From: Triticum aestivum
Lineage: Eukaryota > Streptophyta > Magnoliopsida > Poales > Poaceae
Assembly: GCF_018294505.1 (NCBI RefSeq)
Contig: NC_057807.1
Location: 141,784,461-141,848,460 of the forward strand
DNA: 64,000 nucleotides
Reading direction: 5' to 3'
Shown: positions 10,797-22,774 of the stretch, one piece after another
Layout of the letters: the number at the start of each line of letters is the position of its first letter
Position numbering within the stretch: the stretch's first letter is position 1
Translations under genes and position numbers: made by a program
Notes under the pieces: model-generated
The model's database searches: none
What the model was told of the DNA's origin: nothing
Seen by the model: only the letters and a program-made list of their open reading frames with translations

Positions 10797-11051
10797 ATGC
10801 TGACGTATGTCGTGTACAAGGGTAAGGTTCCCGGAGTCTACGATGACTGGGAGGAGTGTCGGAGACAGGTTCACCGATTCAGCGGTAACAGTTACAAAGG
10901 GTACACCACTAGGGCCGAGGCCGAATCTAGATACGCCCGCTATCTAGCGGGAGAGGGGAGGGAGCGTTGGAGGAACCGGATGAAGACGAGTTTCATCGTG
11001 ATGATGCTCATCGTGATGACCGCAGCTCTCTTCTATGTGATGGTAGTTTAG
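10797..11051 (+). CDS. RNase H1 N-terminal-type (Cauli_VI) domain protein with C-terminal membrane segment
   Basis: This is a complete 84-codon ORF inside the CACTA element. Residues 3-49 (YVVYKGKVPGVYDDWEEC, then QVHRFSGNSYKGY, then EAESRY) fit the RNase H1 N-terminal/viroplasmin domain, known in that family for binding RNA-DNA hybrids and double-stranded RNA. Residues about 62-84 form a hydrophobic helix (FIVMMLIVMTAALFYVMVV), which looks like a tail anchor. No catalytic RNase H domain follows. It lies 240 bases after the previous frame on the same strand and could be a separate gene or a final exon. Partnership with the transposase is unknown. Confidence 0.6.
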   Translation: MLTYVVYKGKVPGVYDDWEECRRQVHRFSGNSYKGYTTRAEAESRYARYLAGEGRERWRNRMKTSFIVMMLIVMTAALFYVMVV

Positions 11052-11328
11052 ATGATCGATATCGACTTGTAATGTGAAGACAAACTCGCTACTCGCTGTC
11101 TCGAGACTTGTAATATAATGTTCTATCTTTGTTCGGTCTTTTCAATTCGGAGACTAATATGATGAATTGTATTCGGAGACTAATATGATGAATTGTATTC
11201 AAAGACTAATCTTCTATTCTATTCGATGAATCTGTTGTTGATGTGTGCTGTCTATATTTTGTCAAATTATACATTTTGTAACCTGTGCAAAAAACAAAAA
11301 ATAAAAAATAAAAAAACCTAATATTCAT

Positions 11329-11670
11329 ACTAATGGCGCATCACATGACAGTGCGCCATTAGTATGACAAAGCATACTAATGGCGCATCACTGGACAGTG
11401 CGCCATTAGTATGCCGCGGTTACTAATGGCGCATCTCGTGGTCGTGCGCCATTAGTATGCCAAAGCACCTGGGTATACATGGCCCCTGGGAGGCATACTA
11501 ATGGCGCACCGTAGCCTATACTAATGGCGCACCAGTGGTGCGCCATTAGTATACCAGATACTAATGGCGCACCACTGGTGCGCCATTAGTAAAAATTACT
11601 AATGGCGTGCTAGTAATGGCGCACCAGTGATGCGCCATTAATGACCAAATTAGGTGCGCCATTAGTAGCG
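11329..11670. repeat. CACTA subterminal inverted repeats
   Basis: The motif TACTAATGGCGCA and its reverse complement TGCGCCATTAGTA recur many times in short head-to-head pairs. Adjacent copies could fold into hairpins. Such repeat-dense ends are known transposase-binding regions in CACTA elements. Confidence 0.75.
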
Positions 11671-11685
11671 GTTTTTCTAGTAGTG

Positions 11686-13500
11686 GGTAAATCGGTAAGA
11701 TACATCATAGATTGCACCACTTCCAATAAAGTGCGGTTATGACATTCGAACACACCATTATGCTGTGGTGTTCCATGTGGCGTGAGCTGTGATACTATTC
11801 CACATTGTTTTAAATGAAGGCCAAACTCGTAACTCAATATTCTCCTCTACGATCAGATTGTAGAAATTTTATTTTCTTGTTACGATGATTCTCCACTTCA
11901 CTTCTGAAATTCTGTGAACTTTTCAAATGTTTCAGACTTGTGCTTCATTAAGTAGATATACTCATATCTGCTCAAATCATTTGTGAAGGTCAGAAAATAA
12001 TGATACTCGCCACAAGCATCAACACTCATTGGACCACATACATCGGTATTTATTATTTCCAACAAGTCAGTAGCTCGTTCCATTGTTTTGGAGAATGGAG
12101 TTTTAGTCATCTTGCCCAAAAGGCATGGTTCGCAAGCATCAAATGATTCATTACCAAGTGATTCCGAAAATCCATCTTTTATGGAGTTTCTTCATGCGCT
12201 TTACACCGATATGACCCAAAGGGCAGTGCCACAAATAAGTCACAGTATCATTATCAACTTTGCATTTTTTGGCATCAATATTATGAATATGTGTATCACT
12301 ACGATCGAGATCCAACAAACTATTTTCATTGGGTGTATGACCATTGAAGGTTTTATTCATGTAAACAGAACAACAATTATTCTCTGATTTTAAATGAATA
12401 ACCGTATTGCAATAAACATGATCAAATCATATTCACGCTCAACACAAACGCCAAATAACATTTATTTAGGTTTAACACTAATCCCGAAAGTATAGGGAGT
12501 GTGCGATGATGATCATATTAATCTTTGGAACCACTTCCAACACACATCATCACTTCACCCTCAACTAGTCTCTGTTTATTCTGTAACTCCTGTTTCGAGT
12601 TACTTAATCTTAGCAACCGAACAAGTATCAAATACCCAGGGGTTACTATAAACACTAGTAAGGTACACATCAATAACCTGTATAGCAAATATACCCTTGT
12701 TCACTTTGCCATCCTTCTTATTTACCAAATATTCAGGGCATTTCCGCTTCCAGTGACCATTTCCTTTGTAGTAGAAGCACTCAGTTTTAGGCTTTGGTCC
12801 AGCTTTGGGCTTCTTCGCGGGAGTGACAACTTGCTTGTCATTCTCCTTGAAGTTCCCTTTCTTTCCCTTTGCACTTTTCTTGAAACTAGTGGTCTTGTCG
12901 ATTATCAACATTTGATGTTGTTTCTTGGTTTCTACCTTCGTCAATTTCAACATCACGAAGAGCTCGGGAATCGTTTTCGTCATCCCTTGCATACTATAGT
13001 TCATCACAAAGTTCTAGTAACTTGGTGATGGTGACTAGAGAACTCTGTCAATCACTATCTTATCTGGAAGATTAACTCCCACTTGATTCAAGCGATTGTA
13101 GTATCCAGACAATATGAGCACATGCTCACTAGTTGAGCGATTCTTCTCCATCTTTTAGGTGTAGAACTTGTTGGAGACTTCATATCTCTCAACTCGGGTA
13201 TTTGCTTGAAATATTAACTTCAATTCTTGGAACATCTCATATGGTCCATGACGTTCAAAACGTCTTTGAAGTCCCGATTCTAAGCCGTTAAGCATGGTGC
13301 ACTAAACTATCAAGTAGTCATCATATGGAGCTAGCCAAACGTTCATAACGTCTGCATCTGCTCCTGCAATAGGTCTATCACCTAGCGGTGCATTAAGGAC
13401 ATAATTCTTCTGTGCAGCAATGAGGATAAACCTCAGATCACGAATCCAATCCGCATCATTGCTACAAACATCTTTCAACACAATTTTTCTCTAGGAACAT
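11686..13500 (-). pseudogene. Degraded copia gag-protease-integrase
   Basis: Fragments occur in the expected order on the minus strand. First is a gag tail with a CCHC-like knuckle (ECFYYKGNGHWKRKCPEY, near 12770-12720). Then comes a protease start WVFDTCSVAKI near 12625, where copia proteases have DTGS, so the site is damaged. The GAG-pre-integrase stretch WHCPLGHIGVKRMKKLH is near 12220. Integrase pieces follow: NTDVCGPMSVDACGEYHYF near 12030 and HGTPQHNGVFECHNRTLL near 11760. In-frame stops and shifts separate all pieces. CACTA 1 removes the rest at 11685. Confidence 0.85.
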
Positions 13501-14748
13501 ATCAAAATAAACATATGAAAGCAACAACGCGAGCTATTGATCTACAACATAATTTGCAAAATACTACCAGGACTAAGTTCATGACAAATTTAAGTTTAAT
13601 TAATCATATTACTTAAGAACTCCCACTTAGACAGACATCTCTCTAGTCATCTAAGTGATAACGTGATCCAAGTCAACTAAACCATGTCCGATCATCACGT
13701 TAGATGGAGTAGTTTTCAATGGTGAACATCACTATGTTGATCATATCTACTATATGATACACGCTCGACCTTTCGGTCTCCGTGTTCCAAGGCCATATCT
13801 CTATATGCTAGGCTTGTCAAGTTTAACCTGAGTATTCCGCGTGTGCAACTGTTTTGCACCCGTTGTATTTGAACGTAGAGCCTATCACACCCGATCATCA
13901 CGTGGTGTCTCAGCACGAAGAACTTTCGCAATGGTGCATACTCAGGGAGAACACTTCTTGATAATTAGTGAGAGATCATCTTAAAATGCTACCGTCAATC
14001 AAAGCAAAATAAGATGCATAAAGGATAAACATCACATGCAATCAATATAAGAGATATGATATGGCCATCATCATCTTGTGCTTGTGATCTCCATCTCCAA
14101 AGCACCGTCGTGATCACCATCATCACATGCGCGACACCTTGATCTCCATCGTAGCATCGTTGTCGTTATGCCATCTATTGCTTCTACGACTATCGCTACC
14201 GCTTAGTGATAAAGTAAAGCAATTACAGGGCGCTTGCATTTCATACAATAAAGCGACAACCATATGGCTCCTGCCAGTTGCTGATAACTCTGTTACAAAA
14301 CATGATCATCTCATACAATAAAATATAGCATCACGTCTTGACCATATCACATCACAACATGCCCTGCAAAAACAAGTTAGACGTTCTCTACTTTGTTGTT
14401 GCAAATTTTACGTGGCTGCTACGGGCTGAGCAAGAACCGTTCTTACCTACGCATCAAAACCACAACGATAGTTCGTCAAGTTAGTGTTGTTTTAACCTTC
14501 GCAAGGACCGGGTGTAGACACACTCGGTTCAACTAAAGTTGGACAAACAGACACCCGCCATCCACCAGTGTGCAAAGCACGTCGGTAGAACCAGTCTCGC
14601 GTAAGCGTACGCATAATGTCGGTCCGGGCTGCTTCATCCAACAATACCGCTGAAGCAAAGTATGACATGCTGGTAAGCAGTATGACTTGTATCGCCCACA
14701 ACTCACTTGTATTCTACTCGTGCATATAACATCTAGGCATAAAACCAG
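13501..14748 (-). other. Copia gag N-terminus remnant and untranslated leader
   Basis: This stretch between the primer site and the readable gag fragments holds only decayed gag-like sequence and the long leader typical of BARE/Angela elements. Short ORFs on both strands show no domain. Confidence 0.55.
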
Positions 14749-14761
14749 GCTCGGATGCCAC
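14749..14761 (-). other. Primer binding site of copia element
   Basis: The minus strand reads GTGGCATCCGAGCC next to the LTR end. It is a degraded match to the initiator-Met primer site, with two differences. Confidence 0.6.
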
Positions 14762-16496
14762 TGTTGGGGATACATAGTAATTTCAAAAATTTCCTACGCA
14801 CATGCAAGATCATGGTGATGCATAGCAACGAGAGGGGAGAGTGTTGTCCACGTACCCTCATAGACCGAAAGTGGAAGCGTTAGAACAACGCGGTTGATGT
14901 AGTCGTACGTCTTCACGGCCCGACCGATCAAGCACCGAAACTACGGCACCTCCGAGTTCTAGCACACGTTCAGCTCGATGATGTCCCTCGAACTCCGATC
15001 CAGGCGAGTGTCGAGGGAGAGTTCCGTCAGCACAACAGCATGATGACGATCTTCATGTTCTACCATCGTAGGGCTTCGCCTAACCACCGCTACAATATTA
15101 TCGAGGAGGACTATGGTGGAGGGGGGCACCGCACACGGCTAAGAGATCAAGAGATCAATTGTTGTTTCTAGAGGTGCCCCCCTGCCCCCGTATATATAGG
15201 AGCCAGGGGGAGGGGGCAGCCAGCCTAGGAGGGGGCGCGCCAAGGGGAGTACTACTCCCACCGGGAGTAGGACTCCCTCCTTTCCTTGTTGGACTAGGAG
15301 AAGGGGGGAAGGAGGAGGGAGAGAGGAAGGAAAGGGGGGGCGCCCCCCTCTCCTTGTCCTATTCGGACTAGGGGGGAGGGCCGCGCGGCCCAGCCCTTGC
15401 CTCCTCTTCTCTTCTCCACTAAGGCCCATGTAGGCCCATTAAGCCCCCGGGGGGTTCCGGTAACCTCCCGGTACTCCGGTAAAATCCCGATTTCACCCGA
15501 AACACTTCCGACATACAAATATAGGCTTCCAATATATCAATCTTCATGTCTTGACCATTTCGAGACTCCTCGTAATGTCCGTAATCTCATCCGGGACTCC
15601 GAACAAACTTCGGTACATCAAAACTCATAAACTCATAATATAACCGTCATCGAAACCTTAAGCGTGCGGACCCTACGGGTTCGAAAACTATGTAGACATG
15701 ACCGAGACTCGTTTCCGGTCAATAACCGATAGCGGAACCTGGATGCTCATATTGGCTCCTACGTATTCTACGAAGATCTTTATCGGTCAAACCGCATAAC
15801 AACATACATTGTTCCCTTTGTCATCGGTATGTTACTTGCCCGAGATTCGATCGTCGGTATCAAATACCTAGTTCAATCTCGTTACCGGCAAGTCTCCTTA
15901 CTCGTTACCTAATGCATCATTCCATAACTAACTCATTAGCTACATTGCTTGCAAAGCTTGTAGTGATGTGCATTACCGAGAGGGCCGAGAGATACCTCTC
16001 CGACAATCGGAGTGACAAAACCTAATCTCAAAATACGCCAACTCAACATGTACCTTTGGAGACACCTGTAGAGCTCCTTTATAATCACCCAGTTACGTTG
16101 TGACGTTTGGTAGCACACAAAGTGTTCCTCCGGTAAACGGGAGTTGCATAATCTCATAGTTGTAGGAACATGTATAAGTCATGAAGAAAGCAATAGTGAC
16201 ATACTAAACGATCAAGTGTTAAGCTAACGGAATGGGTCATCTCAATCACATCATTCTCCTAATGATGTGATCCCGTTAATCAAATGACAACTCATGTCTA
16301 TGGTTAGGAAACATAACCATCTTTGATTAATGAGCTAGTCAAGTAGAGGCATACTAGTGACATTAAGTTTGTCTATGTATTCACACATGTATCATGTTTC
16401 CGGTTAATACAATTCTAGCATGAATAATAAACATTTATCATGATATAAGGAACTAAATAATAACTTTATTATTGCCTCTAGGGCATATTTCCTTCA
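14762..16496 (-). repeat. 5' LTR of BARE/Angela-like element (1,735 bp)
   Basis: It begins TGAAGGAAATATGCCCTAG at 16496 and ends CCCCAACA at 14762. Length and both ends agree with the BARE/Angela family. The candidate duplication at the right flank is gtatc (16497-16501). The left flank is outside the window. Confidence 0.88.
15191..15198 (-). promoter_or_regulatory. TATA box of the copia LTR
   Basis: TATATATA is followed on the minus strand by ACGGGGGCAGGGG. This agrees with the known promoter layout of BARE-type LTRs. Confidence 0.65.
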
Positions 16497-17745
16497 GTAT
16501 CTGGATTTGAAGGACAGTTTCTGGTTGACCGGAATGAAGAAGGATATTGCGGAGTATGTAGCAGTATGTGATGTATGTCAGAGAGTAAAGGCAGAGCATC
16601 AGAAGCCAACAGGATTACTACAGCCATTGCCGATACCCGAAAGGAAGTGGGATAAGCTAGGCATGGATTTTATCACAGGTTTGCCCAGGACTCGTGCAGG
16701 CTATGACTTGATATGGGTTGTAGTCAATCGGTTGATGAACGTAGCTCATTTCATCCCAGTGAAGACCACTTACACCAGTGTTAAGTTCGCAAAGATATAC
16801 ATAACTAGGATCGTATGTCTGCATGGAGTTCCGAGGAACATTGTATCAGATAGAGGAACCCAGTTTACCTCAAAGTTCTGGAATCAGTTGCATGAGACTT
16901 TGGGTACCAGGCTAGAGTTCAGTACAGCCCTTCATCCACAGACAGATGGACAGACAGACAGAGTCAATCAGATTATTGAGGACATGTTGAGAGCATGTGC
17001 GCTAGATTATTGATCTAGCTGGGACGATAATCTGCCGTATGCAGACTTCTCTTACAACAACATTTATCAAGCCAGTTTGAAGATGGCCCCTTTTGAAGCT
17101 TTGTACGGAAGGAGGTGCAGGACACCGTTGCTTTGGGATGAAGTTGGAGACCGTCAGTTGTTTGGACCAGATTTGATTAAGGAGTCTAATAAACTGATTC
17201 ACGATAGACTCAAGGTAGCCCAGTCCAGACAGAAGAGTTATGCGGATTCTAAACGCAAAGAGACAGTTTACGAAGTCGGAGATAGGGTGTATCTTCGTGT
17301 GTCCCCACTTCGAGGAGTTAAACGTTTTGGAGTTAAGGGAAGTTAGCACCACGTTTTGTGGGACCATACAAAGTTTTGGAGCGTATGGGAGAAGTTGCTT
17401 ACAAGTTGGAGTCGCCCGAAGGTTTGTCAGGAGTTCACGATGTTTTTCACGTTTCCCAGTTGAAGAAGTGCCACGCAGAGATGGCCGATATCCCTTTGAG
17501 AGATACAGTGCCACTGGAAGCGATTCAGTTGGATAGTGATTTGACTTACGAGGAGAAACCAGTGAAGATTCTTGAAGTTGCCAGCCGAGTCACACGCAAC
17601 ACAGTTATCAAGTTCTGCAAGGTTCAGTGGAGCCACCACACTGAGGATGAAGCCACCTGGGAATGAGAGGAAGACCTACTGAAGGACCACACGCACCTAT
17701 TTTCCAGCCAACCCAAATCTCGAGGGCGAGTTCATCTTAAGGGGG
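16497..17745 (+). pseudogene. Degraded chromovirus integrase and chromodomain tail
   Basis: The zinc-site cysteines (CDVCQRVKAEHQKP), integrase core MDFITGLPRT, SDRGTQFTSKFW and HPQTDGQTDRVNQIIEDM are readable. Glu of the catalytic triad is replaced by Asp in the last motif. Breaks are a TGA at 17011-17013, a one-base frame change near 17343, and a TGA at 17664-17666 inside the C-terminal motif VQWSHHTEDEATWE. That motif and the matching end of the chromovirus at 126-4601 place it in the same clade. Confidence 0.88.
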
Positions 17746-17751
17746 TAGGTT
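17735..17751 (+). other. Polypurine tract
   Basis: TTAAGGGGGTAGGTT lies directly before the 3' LTR start. Confidence 0.65.
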
Positions 17752-20396
17752 TGTAACATCCCAAGTTTTCAATTTGGAATGTTATACATTAGATCATCAT
17801 TGCATATCATATTTTCTTGCATTTTTGGGTTGATCTTAGAAATTCTAAGCAACTCAAGGACCCACAGAGAGAGTTGGGGATTTCGTTATTTTCATATTTG
17901 AGTTTTCTCAAATTTTGAAAAGAGGATCATTTGGTTTTAATTATTTTCTCTTCATATATTTCTAATATGAAAAGAAAAGACACGGGATAAAATGACTTCT
18001 CCAAAATAAAGAAATATTGGAGGAAAATATTAAAATCAAATAAGAATTTTATTCGGAGTTTTATTGCTATTTTATTTGAATTAGGAAAATATGCGTTTTT
18101 CAAAATTGCATTAGAGGCCCAAATAAATGTTCACTTTGTCCGTAATATTATTAGCGGACCGTGAAAATTTATTTCAGGATTTTTGGACTCCGTTTAGTAT
18201 TTCTTTCCTTAGTTTTTTGCGCCAGGATTATTTAAAAAAAGTTACTGACCTAACCGGGCCGTGTCCGACCTGGACTCCAGCCCAGCCAGCCTTTATAAGC
18301 TGGGGGGCCCAACCCCGCCGAACCCTAGCCACAAGCCCCACCTCACCCCTGTGGAACAAGTTGCCGCCACCCCGCGCAGCTGCCGCCTCCCGCCGCCGCC
18401 GCCGCAAGTTGCCGCCGCTCGTCGCCAATGCCGCCGCCTCCCGCCACCGGAGTGCTGCCGCCGTCGCTACCGTCCCGCCCGCCGAGGTAGCCATCGCCGC
18501 CAGTTTTCGTAGGAATACCGATCAGTTTTTTAGAGACCCTAGATTAATTTTTTTAGTTTTGGTTTGGTTTTTTCTGGTTTAGTTAAATAGCGGACGTTCG
18601 TCCGTACATTCGTTTTTAACGAACGTTGTTCATCTGTTAGCCACAGACGGCGAATGTTCATTCGTTAGCCTGTTCATCGCATTTTATTTTCCAGGGTTTT
18701 TCCGTGATTATTTTCGATCGTGATTTCTGCCCTGATCTTTGTTTTAGTTTATCTTTTCGCTCGTTTATCCGAATCAGGTGATACAAACGCCTAGATCTTT
18801 GTCTCGAAGCCCTATTTCTGTTTAACCAACTTGAACAAGATTTTGGTACTGTAAAATTTGACTTTAGTCCATGTTAGTAAATGAATCTTGTTTCTTTTGT
18901 AGTTTGAGTTTCGTTGCTCCGTTTGATTTGATTCTTTTTGCAAACCGAAGTTCTTTAGTTGAACTTTCTGGTTAGATATTTTATTTGAGTTTTACCCGTG
19001 CTTCTAGTTTGAGTGCTTATGTATGTTATTCTTTGTTTGCGATAGAATACCAGGAGTGCAAAGCGTGCTACTATGAGTCTCTAGGTTTTGCGGATCATCA
19101 GCAAGGCAAGTAACACTTTGATCATACATATTTATTACCCAGTTTTTATGCATTAGATCATCCCTCAAACATTGCGTGGTTAGGATTTGAATAACATGTG
19201 GGTTTTGGGTAGTTGATGAGGTAGAACCTATTTCCCTTTTATTATCAAACCTTTGGGAGTTACTTCTACATTATGCTTATATTGCTATGCTATGCTCGTA
19301 GACGTGATTTGGGTGAGTGTATCCATGACAGATGTGAGTATTGTAAATTAATGGTTAATATAGGTGGCTACTTAAATACACATCTGGGTGGATTGGTTGA
19401 GGCACCCTGGAGTACCCAGTGGTTTTCAGGGCACCTGGAGAATCCAGTGTTGTCCTAAGATATCCCGGAGTACCCGTCTGATCATCCTATGGTTCGCCAC
19501 CCAGGCTCAAAGGGATCATAAGATTATTCATGCTAGAAACTTCCGTGTGCAGCCACAAGCCAATATGGGCTCTGGCATAGTTGAGTAAGTTGCGTGAAGC
19601 TCTTGAAGAGGTAGACTAGCAGATGTAGTGGGTTGTAGGTGGTACTGTCTACCCAGAGTAGAGAGTTAATGCTTTAGAAAGACTATGTCTTGAATCACCG
19701 ACCATGGATGTTTTCGAGTCTTGTGGGGAAAAGTGGGCAAACCTCTGCAGAGTGTACAAACTAATCATGGTTAGCCATGTCCCCGGTTATGGACATCTTG
19801 AGTATCTAGTTCTTGGATTATCATGTTGATCTCATCACTCTAAATTAATTTGTTGGGTTTAATGATGATGCTTAATTGGAATTGAGTTGGAGGAACCTTC
19901 TCGATGTTTAACAACCACCATGACAGTTAAACAAAATGTATTCCTTTGTTGTAGGGAAAAATTGGCTTTACGCAAAAACTGTAACCATAGAGCTTTCCAC
20001 CAGCCATATATGCATGTAGTGATAGCATTCATCCTGTTCATTACTCTTTTGTGTTACATTGCCAGCATATTCCATGTGTTGACCCATTTCGGGCTGCAAC
20101 ATTTCATGTTGCAGACTATTCAGACGACAAGTAAGGTGCCATAGGTCATTGTCATTCACTCAGCGATGTCGTTGGAGTTGATGGACTCACTTTATCTTCC
20201 AAGCCTTCCGTTGTTATTGTTTTTAGATGGCCTTAAGCCATATTATTGTAACAAGTTCTCATTTGAGACATTTGATGTAATAAGTGTGTGATTGAAACTC
20301 TGCTATAAATCCTCAAGTATTGTGCGTGTCAGCATTACCAATCCAGGGATGACACTAATGCACAGAGACTAGACTGTTTGAGGTCTGGTCGCTACA
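17752..20396 (+). repeat. 3' LTR of older chromovirus (2,645 bp)
   Basis: It begins TGTAACATCCCAAG and ends GGTCGCTACA, with TG...CA termini. It holds no supported gene. A GC-rich patch (18330-18500) gives overlapping ORFs on both strands that reflect composition. Confidence 0.75.
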
Positions 20397-20659
20397 ATTT
20401 CTTTCTTTTTCGTGGAGAATTGTTTTTCAATTTTATTTTGATATAATTTTTAAAAAAATTATTTTTAATGTGACTCTAAATTTTGTGATTATAAAAGTTC
20501 GGACCCCACCGAAATATGCAAAATTTCATTGATTTTTTAGCAGTGCCCAGAATATATGGTATGTAATGCTAATAAAAAGAATATGGGCTTCAAATATCTA
20601 TATGAATTAGCAGATGGGCTGTAAATTATTGAAAATAATGGCTAATGGGCTATATGCTG

Positions 20660-22080
20660 TTTTCCACAGATTTGGAGGCTGACTTCTGGGCCTACTAGGT
20701 TGATGATGATGCTGTCCTAAATTTTTTTGACGCGTACGCAAGGCTTTGTCAACTTAGTCAACACAGAGCAGTGACTATTTGATGTCCATCCAATGGCCGC
20801 CATGCTTCTTCAATCTCTTATCTTCCTGCTCCAGCCGCCCAAACGAGCGTCGGCAAGACTGCCTGCTCCCTCCTCCCGTGGCTGGTTGTGCTGCCGCCAG
20901 GACATCCCTCTACCCACCCACACATCCTGTTATTTTCCGGCGACGTCAGCCTCACCCCGCAGCCGAACAGTCAGCGCTCGTACTCCCCTCAGCATGGGCA
21001 TCCGCTGCAGTGCCTTCGTCGGCTCTGGGTCATTCCCTTCCTGGGCCTCGCCCTCGTCCACCCCGTTTGTGCTCTCGGTGCGGCGAGGTCAACATGGTAA
21101 ACAAACAATAGCGATCAGAAGAGGCTGGCAGTAGGGGCACACACAAGGAAATGCCTCCTTATTACACGCAAAGTAATGATTCCTCCACCTGACAGCTGGG
21201 ACCCACCGGAAGGGCCTCTGTATTTCGTGAAAAAAAATGTTCCCCCTGCCGTCAGCTCGGACCCACCAGCTATATCTTCGCATGCAAGGAAGTGCCTCCT
21301 TATTACGCACAAAAAAATGAATACTCCCCCTGCTCGCTGGGACCCACCATAGTGCGAGGCTGACTTGTGGGCCTACTAAGTTGACGGGGACGGAGGGCTT
21401 TGTCACTTAGTCAATATGAACGACTCTAGATCCAGTGACCGTACGATGTCCATCCAACGGCCGTAGTGCTTCTTCAACCTCTGATCTTCTTGCTCCAGCC
21501 GCCTAAAGCAGCGCCGGTCATGCCGCATACTCCTGCCTCCCGTGGCCGGCTGTGCTACCGCAGAGGCCTCACTGCCCCCTACTATTCCCACCACTAGCCA
21601 GGCCCTGCAGCGACGGCAGCCTCACACCGCAGCCGAACTAGTGAACCCTCGTACTCCTCTCCACGTGGGCATCCACTGCTGTGTCTTCCCCGGCTCTGCG
21701 TCGTCTCGCCGCCGTCCACCGCCTTGGTTCTCTCGGCGCGGCTGGTCAATGTGGCCAATGAACGACTTCCATTTGGAAGAGTACTGTATGTGGAGAGGCT
21801 GACAGCTGGGTCCACGGCCGCAGCAAGGAAGTGCCTCCTTATTACGTGGAAAATAATGATTCCTCCACCTGACAATAGGGACCCACCGGACGGGCGACCG
21901 TATTTCGCAAGAAAAATGTTTCCTCCCTGACTGTTGGGACCCACCAGCTACATCTTTGCACGCAAGGAAGTGCGTCCATATTATGGGCAAAAAAAATGAT
22001 TCGCCCCCTGACTGCTGGGACCCACCAGCTGCATCTTCGCATGCAAGGAAGTTCCTGACAGTCGGGACCCACCTGGTCAA
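20660..22080. repeat. Two tandem copies of a several-hundred-base block with inner short repeats
   Basis: The sequence from about 20667 (gaggctgacttctgggcctac) recurs from about 21353 (gaggctgacttgtgggccta), including the TGTCCATCCAA and CTTCTTGCTCCAGCCGCC landmarks. Inside each copy, units of about 70-80 bases carrying GACCCACC and GCCTCCTTATTACG are repeated. The copies are diverged and non-coding. Confidence 0.65.
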
Positions 22081-22244
22081 AGCGTACGTAGCGTTGTCAT
22101 TCTAGTCGTGAACATGTACGTACATACTGGTCGATCGATCTGTCTGTAGGCTGCAGTGATGAACCATGGTTGTGTAAGGAAGGGCATGTGTCGTAGTAGA
22201 GGCACGCACGTAGCATGTCATGCAGTCCCATTAATATCGTGTAC

Positions 22245-22297
22245 ATGTACGTATGTGGCCAGGGTGCAAGAAAGTAAATACGGCCACATACGTACAT
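22245..22297. repeat. 16-bp perfect inverted repeat (hairpin)
   Basis: The arm at 22245-22260 (ATGTACGTATGTGGCC) is the exact reverse complement of 22282-22297, with a 21-base loop. Confidence 0.75.
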
Positions 22298-22494
22298 ATG
22301 GGCATGGTCTCAAACGTCTGCTCGTGCATACGTACGACCAGGGCTCGTGTGCATGGCTGGGTTGGAACGGAGAAACTGCATCGTCGTCGTGTTCATGGGG
22401 AGGCAACAAAATGCGTCGTGTTCATCGGGAGGCAATGGAATACGTCGTGTTCATCGGGAGCTAACCGGCTTGGACGGAACAACCGATCGAAACG

Positions 22495-22760
22495 GGGCCT
22501 GGCATACCGTAGAATGGAGGAAACGGCCTTGTGTGCAACTGGCCACAGTCGAAACAGGATCCTTTTCATCGGGAGGGGTCTGGCGTACCGCAAAACGGAG
22601 GAAACGGACTTCTCTTGGACCTCCTACGGTCGAAACGGGGCCCTGTTGATCGGGAGGGGTGTGGCATACCGCAAAAATGGAGGAAATGGACTTGTGTTGG
22701 AGTGCTACGATCAAAACAGGGGTCCTGTTCATCGGGAGGGGTGTGGCGTACTGCAAAACG
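22495..22760. repeat. About 80-base tandem units
   Basis: Phrases such as GGGAGGGGT(C/G)TGGC(G/A)TAC, CGCAAAA and GGAGGAAA(C/T)GGAC recur at about 80-base intervals, roughly three to four times. They are in the subterminal zone of CACTA 2. Their long open frames are an effect of repetition. Confidence 0.6.
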
Positions 22761-22774
22761 GGACTCCACGGGAT

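Larger units (their letters stand above)
10221..11685. mobile_element. CACTA transposon, right-end fragment (CACTA 1)
   Basis: The right terminus at 11685 reads outward as CACTACTAGAAAAACC, a typical CACTA inverted-repeat end. Inside it are subterminal palindromes (11329-11670) and two coding remnants on the plus strand. The left part was displaced beyond the window by the chromovirus inserted at 10220. Outside 11685 the sequence switches to copia integrase, so this CACTA inserted into that element. Confidence 0.8.
11686..16496 (-). mobile_element. Ty1/copia retrotransposon (BARE/Angela-like), 5' half
   Basis: Reading right to left: 5' LTR (16496-14762), primer site, leader, degraded gag, protease and integrase N-terminal part, then a break at 11685 where CACTA 1 inserted. 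The LTR start TGAAGGAAATATGCCC and the TATATATA box are typical of the BARE/Angela/WIS group. RT, RNase H and the 3' LTR lie beyond the window. It is inserted in an older chromovirus that resumes at 16497. Confidence 0.85.
16497..20396 (+). mobile_element. Older Ty3/gypsy chromovirus, 3' part
   Basis: Integrase and chromodomain-like remnants (16497-17745) are followed by a polypurine tract and a 3' LTR (17752-20396). The copia insertion at 16496 displaced everything 5' of mid-integrase. It lies in CACTA 2, which resumes at 20397. Confidence 0.85.

Noticed and set aside
15139..15630. Several ORFs in the copia LTR
   Set aside because: They lie on both strands around a low-complexity G/C-rich promoter region of a known LTR type.
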